Below are positions 10,455-21,623 of a DNA stretch of 64,000 nt, piece by piece. The notes below the pieces were generated by a model. That model was not told where the DNA came from and did not search any database. It saw only the letters and a program-made list of their open reading frames with translations. This stretch comes from Cryptomeria japonica (taxonomy: Eukaryota; Streptophyta; Pinopsida; Cupressales; Cupressaceae), in NCBI RefSeq assembly GCF_030272615.1, contig NC_081408.1:621112476-621176475 (forward strand), given 5' to 3'. Position 1 is the first letter of the stretch, and each line of letters begins with the position of its first letter. A program made the translations under genes and the position numbers.

Positions 10455-11634
10455 CTTAGGTGAATGAGAAACAAATTTAAATATTAATGAATGAGACCTT
10501 TGAAACAAGATAGGTTTTCTTTTGTTCATGAATGCTCTCATTCTATCTGAAATGTTGACTTATTCATAGTATAGTTATCAATGAAATTAGTTTCTAACAT
10601 TAGAATGTATACACATTATGCTTATATATGTATTATTAATACACACATGTGATATACTTTCTTTAATAAATATATGCATATTCATTTTAAATGGTGAAAC
10701 CTCTACTATTATTGTTATTAGTTTGTATGCTTTTTGAGATGTAAATTTAGTTATCATTGTATTTGAATGATGGTGACTTATGACTATATTCATATTTGAA
10801 TTCAACTTGTAGATTCCTTCTTTCTTGAATAATAGTGCATTTCTCATCTGTGTAATATCATATTAGGAAAGGAAAATAAATACAATATGATGTTAATTAT
10901 ATGCATGAAGTCAATTATATGTGGTTATATGTGTTTGATTCTTTGTCTTCATTTAATAAAGTAGATTCTTCTCTTGTCAGCGTGTTAAGTCATGTTTCCA
11001 AGAAGGGTGCCGAATCTGGCTAAACAAAGAAGGGTGATCCTCTTTTTGAGAAAATCCATGATTTTAAAGTACCTTTTTCAAAGTCTTGTTCATTGAAATA
11101 GATGAATTAGCCTATCGAAATTTTTTAATATGTTTCTCTACAATAATCTAATAATAGGATGTTGTATTTCATTATTACAAATGCATGTAGATGTATTAGG
11201 TTGGACCACAAATTCCATCATACCAATATTTTCCATTTATCAAGGATCTTCATGTAGGGTCAGTGGTTTTTCATGTCATGAAGAACTCCAAGGAAGCATA
11301 GTTTCATGGTTGGACAGAAAAGTGCCTAGACCATGTTCCCATCCTTGGCTTGCAGATGACCATGTGGGATGAAGGTGACCAAGGATGATTGATATAACTT
11401 ATATTTATTGTAAATTTTAAATTCATAGATATATTATTGATATTCACCTGGCTTGACAGCGATTAATGTATCAATATTATTCAGATATATATGTGCTATT
11501 ACTTGGAATAAACAATTGGATTTTGAGATTGTATTTATGAAATTATGTAATTATTGTAAATAAAATTATAAGTTATCATTATTTATGTGGATATGTGTAT
11601 ATATTTCAGTATGTAAAATAATTAAGATTAGGAG

Positions 11635-12480
11635 CCTTACACTAAAAGACTTTGGATCAACACTCGCAAGAACAAGCTCTACCTCAATAGAAGTAGGAGT
11701 AAAATAGGGATAAGGAAAATAAAAAAACCTTAATAAAATCAGTCATAGAAGCCTCTGGGACAATCAACATAGTCTTTAGGAAGTCCTCCAATAAATAGAG
11801 TTGTAGCAAGGAAACAACCTCTTTATTCTAGATCCATATGTAGGGGAATTGAGGCACCATCAAAATGCCTACCACTAGGGAAGAGACCATCAAGACTACC
11901 CTAGAAGACAAAAAAGAGTCATCTTCCAATATAGGGCAACTAAAGCCCTTCCCTAGATACACCAAGAGTCATCACTTCCAACACAAAAGGCTAGTATAAA
12001 AACCATCATATATATGGGGCATCCACAAAAGGTACCCAAATATTTGAATAGAAATATCCTCCCATGCAAGAGGAAACAAAGAGGACATTCTCCCCCTAAT
12101 AGATTGAGACACTCGATTTAAACACATAGGGGAACCCTCATAAATCCTATCAAAGGAGAGATCTCTGAAACACTCAACAATTGAAAACAACAAGGGAACA
12201 AGGAGGGCACAAAACCTAGTTGTGGCCAAGTGCACCTCCTTAAGCATCTAACCCAATGCTAGTAACAAAGCCTCTAATCCATATCCAATTGGAGCATTAG
12301 CAAACTTTGGAGGACCTAAAGAAAAAAAACCCATATGTTGCCAAAGATAGGGGATCTCAAAAATAGCGAAACCAAAAGCTTTCACATGCTTAGGGGAAAG
12401 GGCACAACAAAGAAGCCCCCAAAAATAAACTAAACTGAACATAAGGGAAGGCCAAGATAACTTCTTGTACACCATCCCTA
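11635..12480. other. Decayed coding-like block of unknown origin
   Basis: Composition is less AT-rich than the surroundings. On the plus strand a frame with scattered stops reads basic peptide pieces (SHARGNKEDILPLID, NPYPIGALANFGGPKEKK, FTCLGERAQQRSPQK). The two minus-strand frames of 75 and 91 codons (12248-12475, 11972-12247) overlap it. I cannot assign either strand; a transposon ORF1 relic is the likeliest guess. Confidence 0.25.
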
Positions 12481-12680
12481 TTTTTTTTAGAATCCCTATC
12501 TCATTCTCTTTCCAAAGTCATAGCACTCACTCTGCTCCTTCTCATCTTTCCCTCACCATAAGATTTTTAATCTTTGATAAGAGTTAATTTCAATAAACTA
12601 GGCATTTTATAATAATCAAATCATTTTTAATCAATTTATTTTTTGTTTTTTATAAGAATAATTTTTAATGAGTTAGCAAT

Positions 12681-14828
12681 TGATAGGGAGATTGAGTGAG
12701 AAGTTACTCAATCAGTCTGAATTGGTCTAATTTGACAAGTGGACCCAAGGATATACTTTTCTTATGTTTTCAATCAGTGTTTGGCAACATCAAACCCCAA
12801 CACCCACATTACTCCTCAAACAATCACCCTATTGTGTGTTATGCAACATTGCTCTAGTTTGCTTCCTCAAGTTACTCAAATCCTCCACCATAGGTCCAAA
12901 TTCCAAAATTATGTCTTAATTGTCAAAATTGATTGTAATATGTCCATTGTGTCTCTTTCAACTTCTTTTCACAAGTTTGGAAGGTTCTTACACCCTTGTG
13001 AAGATCGGGTTCAACTTTTAGTGAAAACAAGGCTAAAAGGCTACTAGCCCGTGGAGGCCTAATTGGGTGAATTTTGCTTGCATAGGGAAATGATGACCAT
13101 AACCATCATCAAACCTACCTTGGATGATGTAAAAAAGGTCCAAGCTCAAGGTTTTTTATGGTCTTGGCTTCTGAGAAGGTGGTTTAATCGATGTCCACAT
13201 TTTTAGGCAAGAAAAGAGGGTTTTAAGAGGGTTTTGCACATGAAACAAAGGAAGTCTCTTCTAAATCCCACACCAAGCTTCTAAAATCTTGTACATATTA
13301 TGAAAAATCATTTAGAACACTTATTAAACACTTCCCTACATGACATTATAACAAACACTTTCCATATAACAATAAAATGACTGTTAAAATGTATTGTCGC
13401 TACTAATTCACTATTTTTCTGCACTTTGAAGGGTTAGAACTCATGAAAAACTTCACCAAAGCATGTAAAAACCTCCAAGAAACATTTTTATAACTTTTGA
13501 CAAGACCCCCAAGCATGGATATGGTCATCAATCAACTTTGGATTAAAAAATACATTAAATTCCCCCAAACTGGGTACTTGCTGCCAACCACTACTTCAAC
13601 ACACTCAGACATTAATAACTTCCAAATCAGAAAGGAATAGTCCAATCGATTCAGTAGAATTTTAGAAAAATTTATTAAGAGAAACATATATAGAATTTAT
13701 AAAGATCCAACGGTGCAATAAAATGTTACCATCTCTACAACGAGACCAATTTTGATGGTCATAAATTTGGAAAGTGTATGCTTGCTACCAACTAGAGTTA
13801 CCACACACTTGCAAGATGAAAAGTAAATTGTTTGGAACTCCAAATGAATCCAAAACCCTTTTAATTCTACTTCATACCTTTTCCTCAAGTTTTCTTACTC
13901 AAATTGGTCTTGAGCACAAACAAGTTTGGTCTTACTCGCATTGCTAGCCAAATCCATCACCAATTTGCCTAGCATGTGCTTAAAAACTCTTCTTTCTCAC
14001 AGCCTTGGAAAAAATGTGAAATTTTTACACTATACAAGTGCAATAAAACTTTTCTAAGTCCATCCATGGGAGCCCAAACCTAGATTTAGACAAGTTGATG
14101 CATTTTAGTGGCCCAAACCCTTGGCAGGGCAGCCAAAGAGCAAAAATGAAACTATTTTTGTACAACCAACTTCCAAACACAAAACCTGTAATATAATTAC
14201 ATGAGGAACATTGAATATACAATAAGATCACTGCCCAAAAGGTACAGTACAGAAATGAGGAGTCCCAATATGGACTGCTATACAAATGGAGTCAAAATAT
14301 GAGAGAAAAACATGAAATTGCTGCCCTTTCAATTGATTTTTGTTAGAAAGTACAAAATCCAACCCTATAAAAAGAAGAGGGAGGCATATATATAGTATTT
14401 GGAGGTAGTTATCAAGTCCTATATGGACATAAGGCATTTTTGTCTTCTTTTTACAAAAAAATGTCTAAAATGACAACTTTTGTTGCTCCAAATGGCAATT
14501 TGAGCAACCTAACACAACCAACCTTCCAAAGTCACCTATAAATGATTAAAAATAATTTATAAACATGTTTAAATTCTTTCCAAAGCATGCCTAATCCTAT
14601 AAGGCAATTTTCCATGTTTTAGCCCTTTTAGGCCTAGAAGCACAAAATTGACAATTCAAGCCCTAAGAAGCAAAAATTGATCTCTCAAGCACAAAATGAG
14701 ATTAAAAACTCATGAAATGACTAACACAACCTATGAAAAAATTCAAAACCTATTACAAGACTTACAAACACTTAAGCATGAAAATACTAAAAATGGAGAG
14801 TAAAGCATGACTAGGTGCTCCTGCAACA
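12681..14828 (-). repeat. 3' LTR of the chromovirus (2148 bp)
   Basis: Plus strand starts TGATAGGGAGATTGAGTG and ends GGTGCTCCTGCAACA. It aligns by eye along its whole length with 22826-24986, with frequent single-base differences. Open frames inside it have equivalents in the other LTR and carry no domain. Confidence 0.88.
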
Positions 14829-14841
14829 TACTCCCCCAAAG
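14829..14841 (-). other. Polypurine tract
   Basis: The minus strand reads CTTTGGGGGAGTA, directly before the LTR start TGTTGCAGGAGC. This is the expected primer for plus-strand DNA synthesis. Confidence 0.75.
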
Positions 14842-14850
14842 ACAAAGAAG

Positions 14851-15575
14851 TCATGTGACTCCGTGAGGCAGAAAAGAAGAAGGAATTACAAAGTTAGAGA
14901 AATCAGATTCATGTATCCAAGTGGCTTCTGAAAGTGGTTTATCTTTCCATTTGATAAGATGCTCCATGTACACTTGATGGCAAGTCTTCTTGTACACTCT
15001 TGAGTCCAACACCTTTTTAGCTTGAGGAATGGATGGAGGAGGCAAAGGCATGTTTGAAAGTGACTTGTGAACATCTGAAGCTCTATCATCCTCCTTAGGA
15101 AGCTGACCTTTGAATGCCACCAAATCTAAAACATTGAAAATAGGAGACAAAGAAAGATCAGTAGGCAAACCAATTTTATATGCATTCGAACCATACTTAC
15201 CCAATATCTTGCAAGGACCTATCCGACTCATTTGGAGCTTGCTGGGAACTCCCTTTTACAATCTATACTTATTCAAATGAACCATCACAAAGTCCCCAAC
15301 TAAAAATTGAACATCCCTCTTTGATGCATCTACTCTAGCTTTCACTTTTTGTGAGGTATCTTGAAGAGTCTTTCTCACTTTATCATGAACTTCCTTCATT
15401 GATTGAACCATGTCATCTATTGTACCACTCTTTTATTGCATGTTACCAAGATCCCTTAACTCCATGACACCCCTTGGGTGCATCACATAAACAATCTCAA
15501 AGGGAATCTTACCTGTTGACTTGTTAACACTATCATTGTATGCAAGTTCTACTTGATGGATGAGCTGATCCAGCT
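14851..15575 (-). pseudogene. Integrase C-terminus and chromodomain
   Basis: The minus frames read the integrase tail (STGKIPFEIVY, HPRGVMELRDLGN, VQFLVGDFVMVHLNKYRL, GPCKILGKYGSNAYKI). A chromodomain-like end follows (YMEHLIKWKDKPLSEATWIHESDF, about 14880-15000). In chromoviruses this module follows integrase and is thought to steer insertion to particular chromatin. A stop before QMSRIG and one after GNMQ break the frame. The chromodomain core (IKWK...ATW) is still readable. Confidence 0.75.
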
Positions 15576-15968
15576 TTAGCCATATTCCTTTGTCAAACAC
15601 CTTAAGAGGTTGCCAGGAGTCCTATTGACCACCTCAGTTTGGCCATCAATCTGTGGGTGATGAGCTGAACCAAAAGAAAGATTAGTACCCAATCTTTTCC
15701 ACAATGTCCACCAAAAATGACCAAGAAACTTAACATCTCTATCAAAAACAATGCTAGAAGGTAAACCATGGATTCTAATCACTTCCTTGAAAAAAAAATA
15801 GGCTATATAACTAGCATCATGTGTAGTCTTGCAAGGAATAAAGTGTGCCATTTTACTAAATATATCCACAATCACAAAGATGCTATCAAAACCAGCTCGA
15901 GTCTTAAGTAAGCCTACTACAAAATCCATGCTAACACATTCCCAAAGCCTTGTAGGAATTGGAAGAGG
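15576..15968 (-). pseudogene. Integrase catalytic core
   Basis: Minus frame from about 15929 reads [22 protein letters not shown], then [19 protein letters not shown], then [15 protein letters not shown]. The Asp of MDF, the Asp of FDRD and the Glu of QTEVV fit the D,D(35)E triad of retroviral-type integrases. So the core residues look kept here, although the frame is isolated from the upstream segment by a stop and frameshift. Confidence 0.8.
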
Positions 15969-16760
15969 CTAATAAAGACCAGCATTAGAAGTATTACCTT
16001 TTTTTTTCTGACAAACCATACATTGCTCCACATACCCTCTAACATCTCGCTGCATTTTAGGCCAATAATAGAAACGTTGCACCAACTCCAATGTTTTGTT
16101 GAGACCAAAATTTCCACTCAAACACCCATTGTGCTTTTCTTGAATCAGATTCTCCCTCATTGAGCTTTTAGGAACACATAGCTGCCCACCTTTAAATAGC
16201 AAACCATTTTGCAAAGTATACTCAACATATTCACTATGAAAAGAATTATCAAATTCTTGGCAAACCTTATAGATGGCTGCAAAATCTTCATCATTAGGAT
16301 AAATTCCTTTGAAGCACTCTATACCAATACTTTGAACCTGTACTTTCGGCACTGTTAGAAGTCTTCTACTCAAATCATCTGCTACTTTATTGCATTGTCC
16401 TTTCTTGTGCTTAAGAGTAAAAGTGTATGATTGTAAATACTCAACCCATTTAACATGCCTATGATTTAACTTATAATTCAAGAAACTCAAAGCCTTCTTA
16501 TCTGTATAAACAACAAACTCCTTTGGAAGAAAATAATTTCTCCACTTTTTAAGTGCTTGAACTAAACCATAGAGTTCCAAATCATAGGAAGAGTACTTCT
16601 TTTTAGCATCATTTAAATTTTCACTAAAGAAAGCTACAAGTCTATTATCATGACTCAACACTGCACCTACTGCAATATTACTAGCATCACTATCAATAGT
16701 AAATAACTTGTCAAAACTAGGAAGTATAAGCACTGGTTGAGAAGCAACACTGGTTTTCAA
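15969..16760 (-). pseudogene. RNase H and integrase zinc-binding region
   Basis: A 263-codon open frame. Its first half is Gypsy RNase H (FTIDSDASNIAVGAVLSHD, YSSYDLELYGLVQALKKWR, FVVYTDKKALSFL); the second half is the HHCC integrase head (EKHNGCLSGNFGLNKTLE, FYYWPKMQRDVRGYVEQC, MVCQKKK). The second His of HHCC appears as Asn (GNFG where GHFG is usual). The longest intact piece of this element's pol. Confidence 0.8.
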
Positions 16761-17549
16761 AAGTTCAAACCCCTTATTTGCTGCATTTGTCCACTAAAAC
16801 TTTACCTTAGCTCCACCTTTTATAGTATCAAGCATTGGTACACAAATATTACTAAACCCTTTGATGAACTTCATGTAGAACTATGCTCAGCCATGAAAAC
16901 TTAGAACTTCACTTGCTGATTTGGGTGTAGGCCAATTTGTGATGGCTTCCACCTTGGTTTTATCCATTTTCAAATCTCCACCTGAGATCACAAAGCCAAG
17001 ATAAACCAACTCATGTCTCATAAAATCACACTTTTCCAAATTGATTGTCAACTATTCATCATAAATGTTTTTCAAAATAATGTCAAGATGCTTCAAATGC
17101 TCTTCTTTAAATTTACTAAATATTAGTATGCCATCTAAGTACACCAGTACAAATTTACTAATGAAATCATGCAACACTTCATTCATGAGTCTCATGAATG
17201 TACTCGGGGCATTAGAAAGACCAAATGTCATAACTAGCTACTCATAAAGACCCTCATTTGTTTTGAATATTGTTTTCCATTCATCACCTTCTTTTATCTT
17301 GATCTGGTGGTAACCACTTTTGAGGTCAACTTTTGTAAAATACTTGGCACCTCCCAAACAATCCATCAAATCCTCAATCCTTGGAATAAGAAATCTATAC
17401 CTGATAGTGATTCTATTAATGGCTCTGGAATCTGTGCATAATCTCCATGTACCTCCTTTCTTGAGTGCTAAAACTGAAGGTACTGCACAAGGACTTATAC
17501 TCTTTCTTATTAGATTTTGATCTAGGAGTTCTTGCACTTGTGTTGCCAC
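16761..17549 (-). pseudogene. Reverse transcriptase, catalytic box mutated
   Basis: Reads LRKGG-like ALKKGGTWRLCTDSRAIN, then AKYFTKVDLKSGYHQIKI, then after a stop [16 protein letters not shown] and [13 protein letters not shown], then a Gypsy RT thumb (FMRHELVYLGFVIS). The YxDD box is YLDG (minus strand, around 17120-17135): the second catalytic Asp is changed to Gly. At least four in-frame stops follow. RT activity is lost. Confidence 0.82.
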
Positions 17550-18076
17550 TTCTTTGTTCTATTCAGGTATCATCTTATAGGGTACTTTGTTTGGTAAAGA
17601 GGCTCCTGGTATGAAGTCTATCTGATGGCTAATGGCTCTAGGAGGTGGTAAGGTTGCAAGTCTTCCGTCCCTTATGATCTCCTTATAGTTATCAAGCATT
17701 TCCTTCACTTCTTGTGGTATCTCAACCTTCTTCTCCTTCTTTTCTTCCTTGGGTGTGACTATGAGTGCAAATCCCATTCCTTTTTCCTCTTTAAGTGTGT
17801 TAATAAACTCTTTCTCATTCACTATTAAAATATTCTGATTCTTTGAACTGCTGCCCTCTTTCTCTTCATTTATAGACTGAATTTTGTATGCAACACCATC
17901 TTTCTGAAATGAGTAGGAGTTCTTTTCACCATTGTGTATGGCTATCCTATCAAATTGCCAAGGTCTACCAATAAGTAGATGGCAAGCATCCATTGGAAGA
18001 ATATCACATAAGATCTTATCTTGATACCCTCCTATGGAAGAATATCACATAATATCTTATCTTGATACCTTCCTAT
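17550..18076 (-). pseudogene. Protease-RT linker, with duplicated segment
   Basis: A 144-codon frame (17559-17993) reads MDACHLLIGRPWQFDRIAIH, then NGEKNSYSFQKDGVAYKIQS, then an acidic/Lys-rich linker and REISHQIDF-like RAISHQIDFIPGASLPNKVP that leads into RT. Its first ~160 bp (about 17880-18035) repeat 21193-21352 on the other side of the nested insertion. At its right end a 41-bp piece (GGAAGAATATCACATAA...) is present twice in tandem (about 17996-18076). Confidence 0.7.
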
Positions 18077-18170
18077 TGTAATAACCCATTATACTTAACT
18101 CAACAAAATTTGACCTCTCTTTTTGTTTTGTTTAATTTATTCATTTGTGTTTGATTCAATGGCATACTTT

Positions 18171-18330
18171 GGGCATCCATCCATTGGGATTAGGCATTCA
18201 TCCATCTGGGATGAGCATCTAACCATACGGGTTAGGCATCTGTCCATACGGAACAGGAGGTTTCATCTATCCAATATGGGATAGGCATCTACAAATACAG
18301 GATAGGCATCTATCCAATTAGGATAAGGGG
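18171..18330. repeat. Degenerate 20-22 bp repeat
   Basis: About six units of the form GGCATCTATCCATACGGGAT, some separated by unrelated bases. Part of the solo-LTR-like insertion. Confidence 0.65.
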
Positions 18331-18639
18331 TGCTCTGGCCAAAGACTTAGACTCATCAGGACCATTCAGGTCCTGAGTCACTCACTAAGTTCTACACTCT
18401 TCTAATAGGAGTGCACCAAGGTCACTGTCCTTAGGAGAAATCAAAATAACATAGTGCAAGCTTGAATTCCGCCTCGGGATTGGGCTTAAAGCCTCTAGAA
18501 GTCAAGCGAATCCATACGGGATTCCTTCCGAGTATACATTGAATTAATTTTTCTTTTATTTCGCTTATCTTTCAAATTAGGATTCTTTTTTATCCTTCTT
18601 CTTACCAAAACCTAGACCCCATCCACGAACGCTTGAGTA

Positions 18640-18661
18640 CTAGGGACAACTTTGTCCCTAG
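18640..18661. repeat. 22-bp palindrome
   Basis: CTAGGGACAA and TTGTCCCTAG, perfect 10-base arms around CT. It would form a stable hairpin in either RNA strand. Confidence 0.8.
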
Positions 18662-18666
18662 ACTGC

Positions 18667-18710
18667 CTACATACCTGTTTTGGCACAGGATCAAGGCGTA
18701 AAGTATGTAG
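18667..18710. repeat. Second inverted repeat
   Basis: CTACATAC at 18667-18674 pairs perfectly with GTATGTAG at 18703-18710. It starts six bases after the 22-bp palindrome, giving two adjacent potential hairpins. Confidence 0.7.
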
Positions 18711-19905
18711 TTCTATTTTCTAATCTATGGTTTAATGTAAACCGTTTGGTGGGTACGCAACCCTTTCTAGGGTCAATGTCCCAGACATTTTCTTTGTGGT
18801 TGCTACCCACAATGGTAGCACTTAAGCAAAGGCTCAAGATGGCCTATTGCTTGTGGCCTAAAATAACTAGATCCTAATACCTATCATAAGTGTCACCCTT
18901 GACCCAATTGTCAATCGTCAATAACTCTTTCGAGATTAAATCAAATTTATAAAAGTATCTCACTCGATCAACCCTAAAGGGGATTTACTATGGTTTTAAC
19001 TCAATGGATGTAAAATCACTTAAGGATTATCTTATTAGATTATCGATCCAAGGGGGATTACTTGCCCCTTAGATTTTAACTTCCAAATGTCACTTATTAC
19101 TCCCCGACAATTTATATCGATGATTCCACAGACATCCTTGATGTAGCTTTATTAGGCATTAAGTGCAGTAGTTCAACACGATGACATTACTCGTAAGCGT
19201 GACCCAGAGGCACCATAAATATTGAACGCTGCTAGGTTTTGGTTTTCCGATTTCCTTTGTTTAGTTTTCTAACTAAGAAGCTATGAATTTTTTTTTAATT
19301 AGCATCATGCTTGAAACAATTATGAAATGAATGTACATAATTAGACATTGCAAAGTTTTATTAATTGAAATAACTAATTCTATGGAATTCATGTACCACT
19401 TGATAAAAATACCAGCCTTCTACAACTAAAACATTTAATATTTCAAACTTGAAATATAACTTGTACAATAATGACAATTATGAAACTCACATATTGATAA
19501 TTAAAATGTGTGACTTGCATGAAGATGATGAAGGTGTAACTCGCTCATCAATAAATGCAAATGTATAAGTAATTTGCATGATGCAAAAATAATGTAGTTT
19601 ACATGCCAGATTAAGCAATGTTTTATTTCTACCACAAGAATAATTAATTATAGAGTCACTGGTTCAAAAATAGCAATTAGTTTAGACATTTGACAATTTT
19701 GGTTCAAATCATAATAATATGAATTAATTGTTTCTAATGAATCTAAAATGCCAACTAAGTGACCCAAAAAATCTTAAATAGATTGAAAGATTCTAATTAT
19801 AAAATTTGATATAATTTAATTTACAATTATAAATTTACTAAAGATAAATTAATTATAAATTTACTAAAGATAATTTAATTATAAAGTTACCTCAGAACTA
19901 AATTA

Positions 19906-20025
19906 CCTCAAAGACAGGTAAATGTTCGAATTTTGATTTCATTGTGATCATATCCAACAATTTTGCCTCAGAGATAGGTAAATGTTCGAATTTTGATTTC
20001 ACAGTGATCATATCCAACAATTTTG
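19906..20025. repeat. 60-bp tandem duplication
   Basis: Unit 19906-19965 recurs at 19966-20025 with about five differences (both contain GGTAAATGTTCGAATTTTGA). A third copy seems to start at 20026 but diverges after a few bases. Confidence 0.8.
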
Positions 20026-21192
20026 CCTTATGTTGAGATAAACAAAACTTTCTTTGAGAGATTTTTAGGAAATTAATATTCACAAAGAGAGGGTTTTCTG
20101 AAAAGAAGTAGATAAAAAGATAATATTTTCCACATGGATTTTATACAACAAATTTGAGAAGAATTCATATTTGAAATACTATATCACATAGCAAGATTTC
20201 TTTAATACAAATGATTATATGCATAGAGAAAGAAATTATTTACAGAGATAAAATAATTTGAGTTTTTTAAAAAAGAAATAGAGATGTTGAAAAGCATGAT
20301 TTTTTTTTTTCCCGATTGAAGATTTTCTCTAGATTTAAAAAAAAATAGAAAAAGTAGAATCTGATTTCTTTCTTTTAAAAAGATTAACAAATAAAAGAGA
20401 AATTTGCTTTTCATTTTAAAAAAAGAAAAGAAACTTTTATCAATGCATTTCTTTAATGGAAAATAGATTTTCCTTTCTAATTAATCCATTTAACAATTAA
20501 GAAATGATTTCCTTCAGAAAGTTGTATTCAACTAAAAGAATCTAAGAGGAGATATTTCCTTTGAAAATATAAAATTTACATAAGGAATTAGGAAATGAAA
20601 AAAAAAAGGGAGGGAACCTAGAGAAGCCTTTTGATGTTGAATCCTCTCCAAATCTTCAAGCCTAGCCTTCCTTGACTCTTCCTTGCAAGCTTGGAAAAAT
20701 TTCTTTAAAACAAACTTAACTATTCTCCAAATGAAAAATATGACTACCAAGAAAAATAAAAACAAAACTATTTGAGAAAACTTTTCTTCAAAGAATAACC
20801 AACTCCCTCTTTTGAAAACTTGTATACAATATATAGGAAAAACCCCTTAATTCCACTATCTAAAGAAATTAATTGAGAATGAGATTCTTTTTCCAATATT
20901 GGATCCATGCAAAATTGATTAATATCCTAGTGGGGGGAGTTACATGCAAGGGAATTAAAGAATGAAGATTCCTCTAGAAGCTTCTAATTTCTCCTACAAC
21001 ATGTGCGATAATTGGGAATGGGAAAAAGAATAAATAAATAATGCCTATTTAAACTATATTCTCCAAGTGTGTATGTGGGTCTATTATTTAACCTTTTATA
21101 ATATTTATTCAACCATATTCAATATCTCAACCACACAAAAAGATATAATAGAAATTGTATCAAATCAAAAGTGATAAAGGAGGGTTGTGACA

Positions 21193-21620
21193 ATTTTGTA
21201 TGCAACACTATCTTTCTGAAATGAGTAGGAGTTCTTTTCACCATTGTGTATGGCTTTCCTATCAAATTGCCAAGGTCTACCAAGAAGTAGATGGCAAGCA
21301 TCCATTGGAAGAATATCACATAAGATCTTATCCTGATACCCTCCTATGGTGAATTCTACCCATTTTTGTTCATTGACAAGAACATGCTGCTCTCTATTCA
21401 ACCATGTGACTCTATAGGGATGTGTGTGAGGGATTCTTTCTAGTTTGAGTTTCCTCACTACTTCTTTTGAAACTATGTTATCTGTGGATCCTAAATCACT
21501 GACCACCTTGCATACCTTTCCCATAATCTTGAACTTAATTCTGAACAATGACCTTCTTTGAATAGGTTCCTCCTTGATTGGCTCCTTTATCAAAACTCTT
21601 CTCATCATCAAACTCTCACC
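21193..21620 (-). pseudogene. Aspartic protease region, active site mutated
   Basis: The minus frame (21165-21611) reads MMMRRVLIKEPIKEEP, then FRIKFKIMGKVCKVVSDLGS, then TDNIVSKEVVRKLKLE. The retroviral-type protease motif D-S/T-G appears as D-L-G, which a single base change in the Ser codon would explain. The frame then runs into the duplicated LPMDACHLLLGRPWQFDRKA segment and ends inside the solo-LTR-like insertion. Confidence 0.7.
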
Positions 21621-21623
21621 ATC

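Larger units (their letters stand above)
7881..12680. other. AT-rich intergenic spacer
   Basis: No convincing gene. Short open frames lack recognisable motifs. It holds the 80-bp tandem duplication at 10295-10454 and a coding-like decayed block at 11635-12480, listed separately. Confidence 0.5.
18077..21192 (-). mobile_element. Nested solo-LTR-like insertion, 3.1 kb
   Basis: Plus-strand ends are TGTAATAACCC and GGGTTGTGACA, an imperfect inverted pair of the type seen on long Gypsy LTRs (minus start TGTCACAACCC). There is no coding domain, primer site or second LTR inside. It has a 22-bp repeat block, two palindromes and a CCTACATAC...GTATGTAGTTC motif similar to one I associate with LTRs of Tekay-like plant elements (recollection, unchecked). 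No 5-bp duplication is visible; instead the ~160 bp of host element sequence is repeated on both sides. Either a solo LTR with later rearrangement, or an uncommon non-coding insertion. Confidence 0.6.

Noticed and set aside
11972-12475. Two consecutive minus-strand frames that look like a small membrane protein
   Set aside because: Hydrophobic reading of a decayed block whose plus strand reads as basic peptide; no motif on either strand, so not called a gene.
14025-14437. Minus-strand frames of 69-86 codons (repeated at 24158-24570)
   Set aside because: They lie inside both LTRs of the chromovirus and have no domain.
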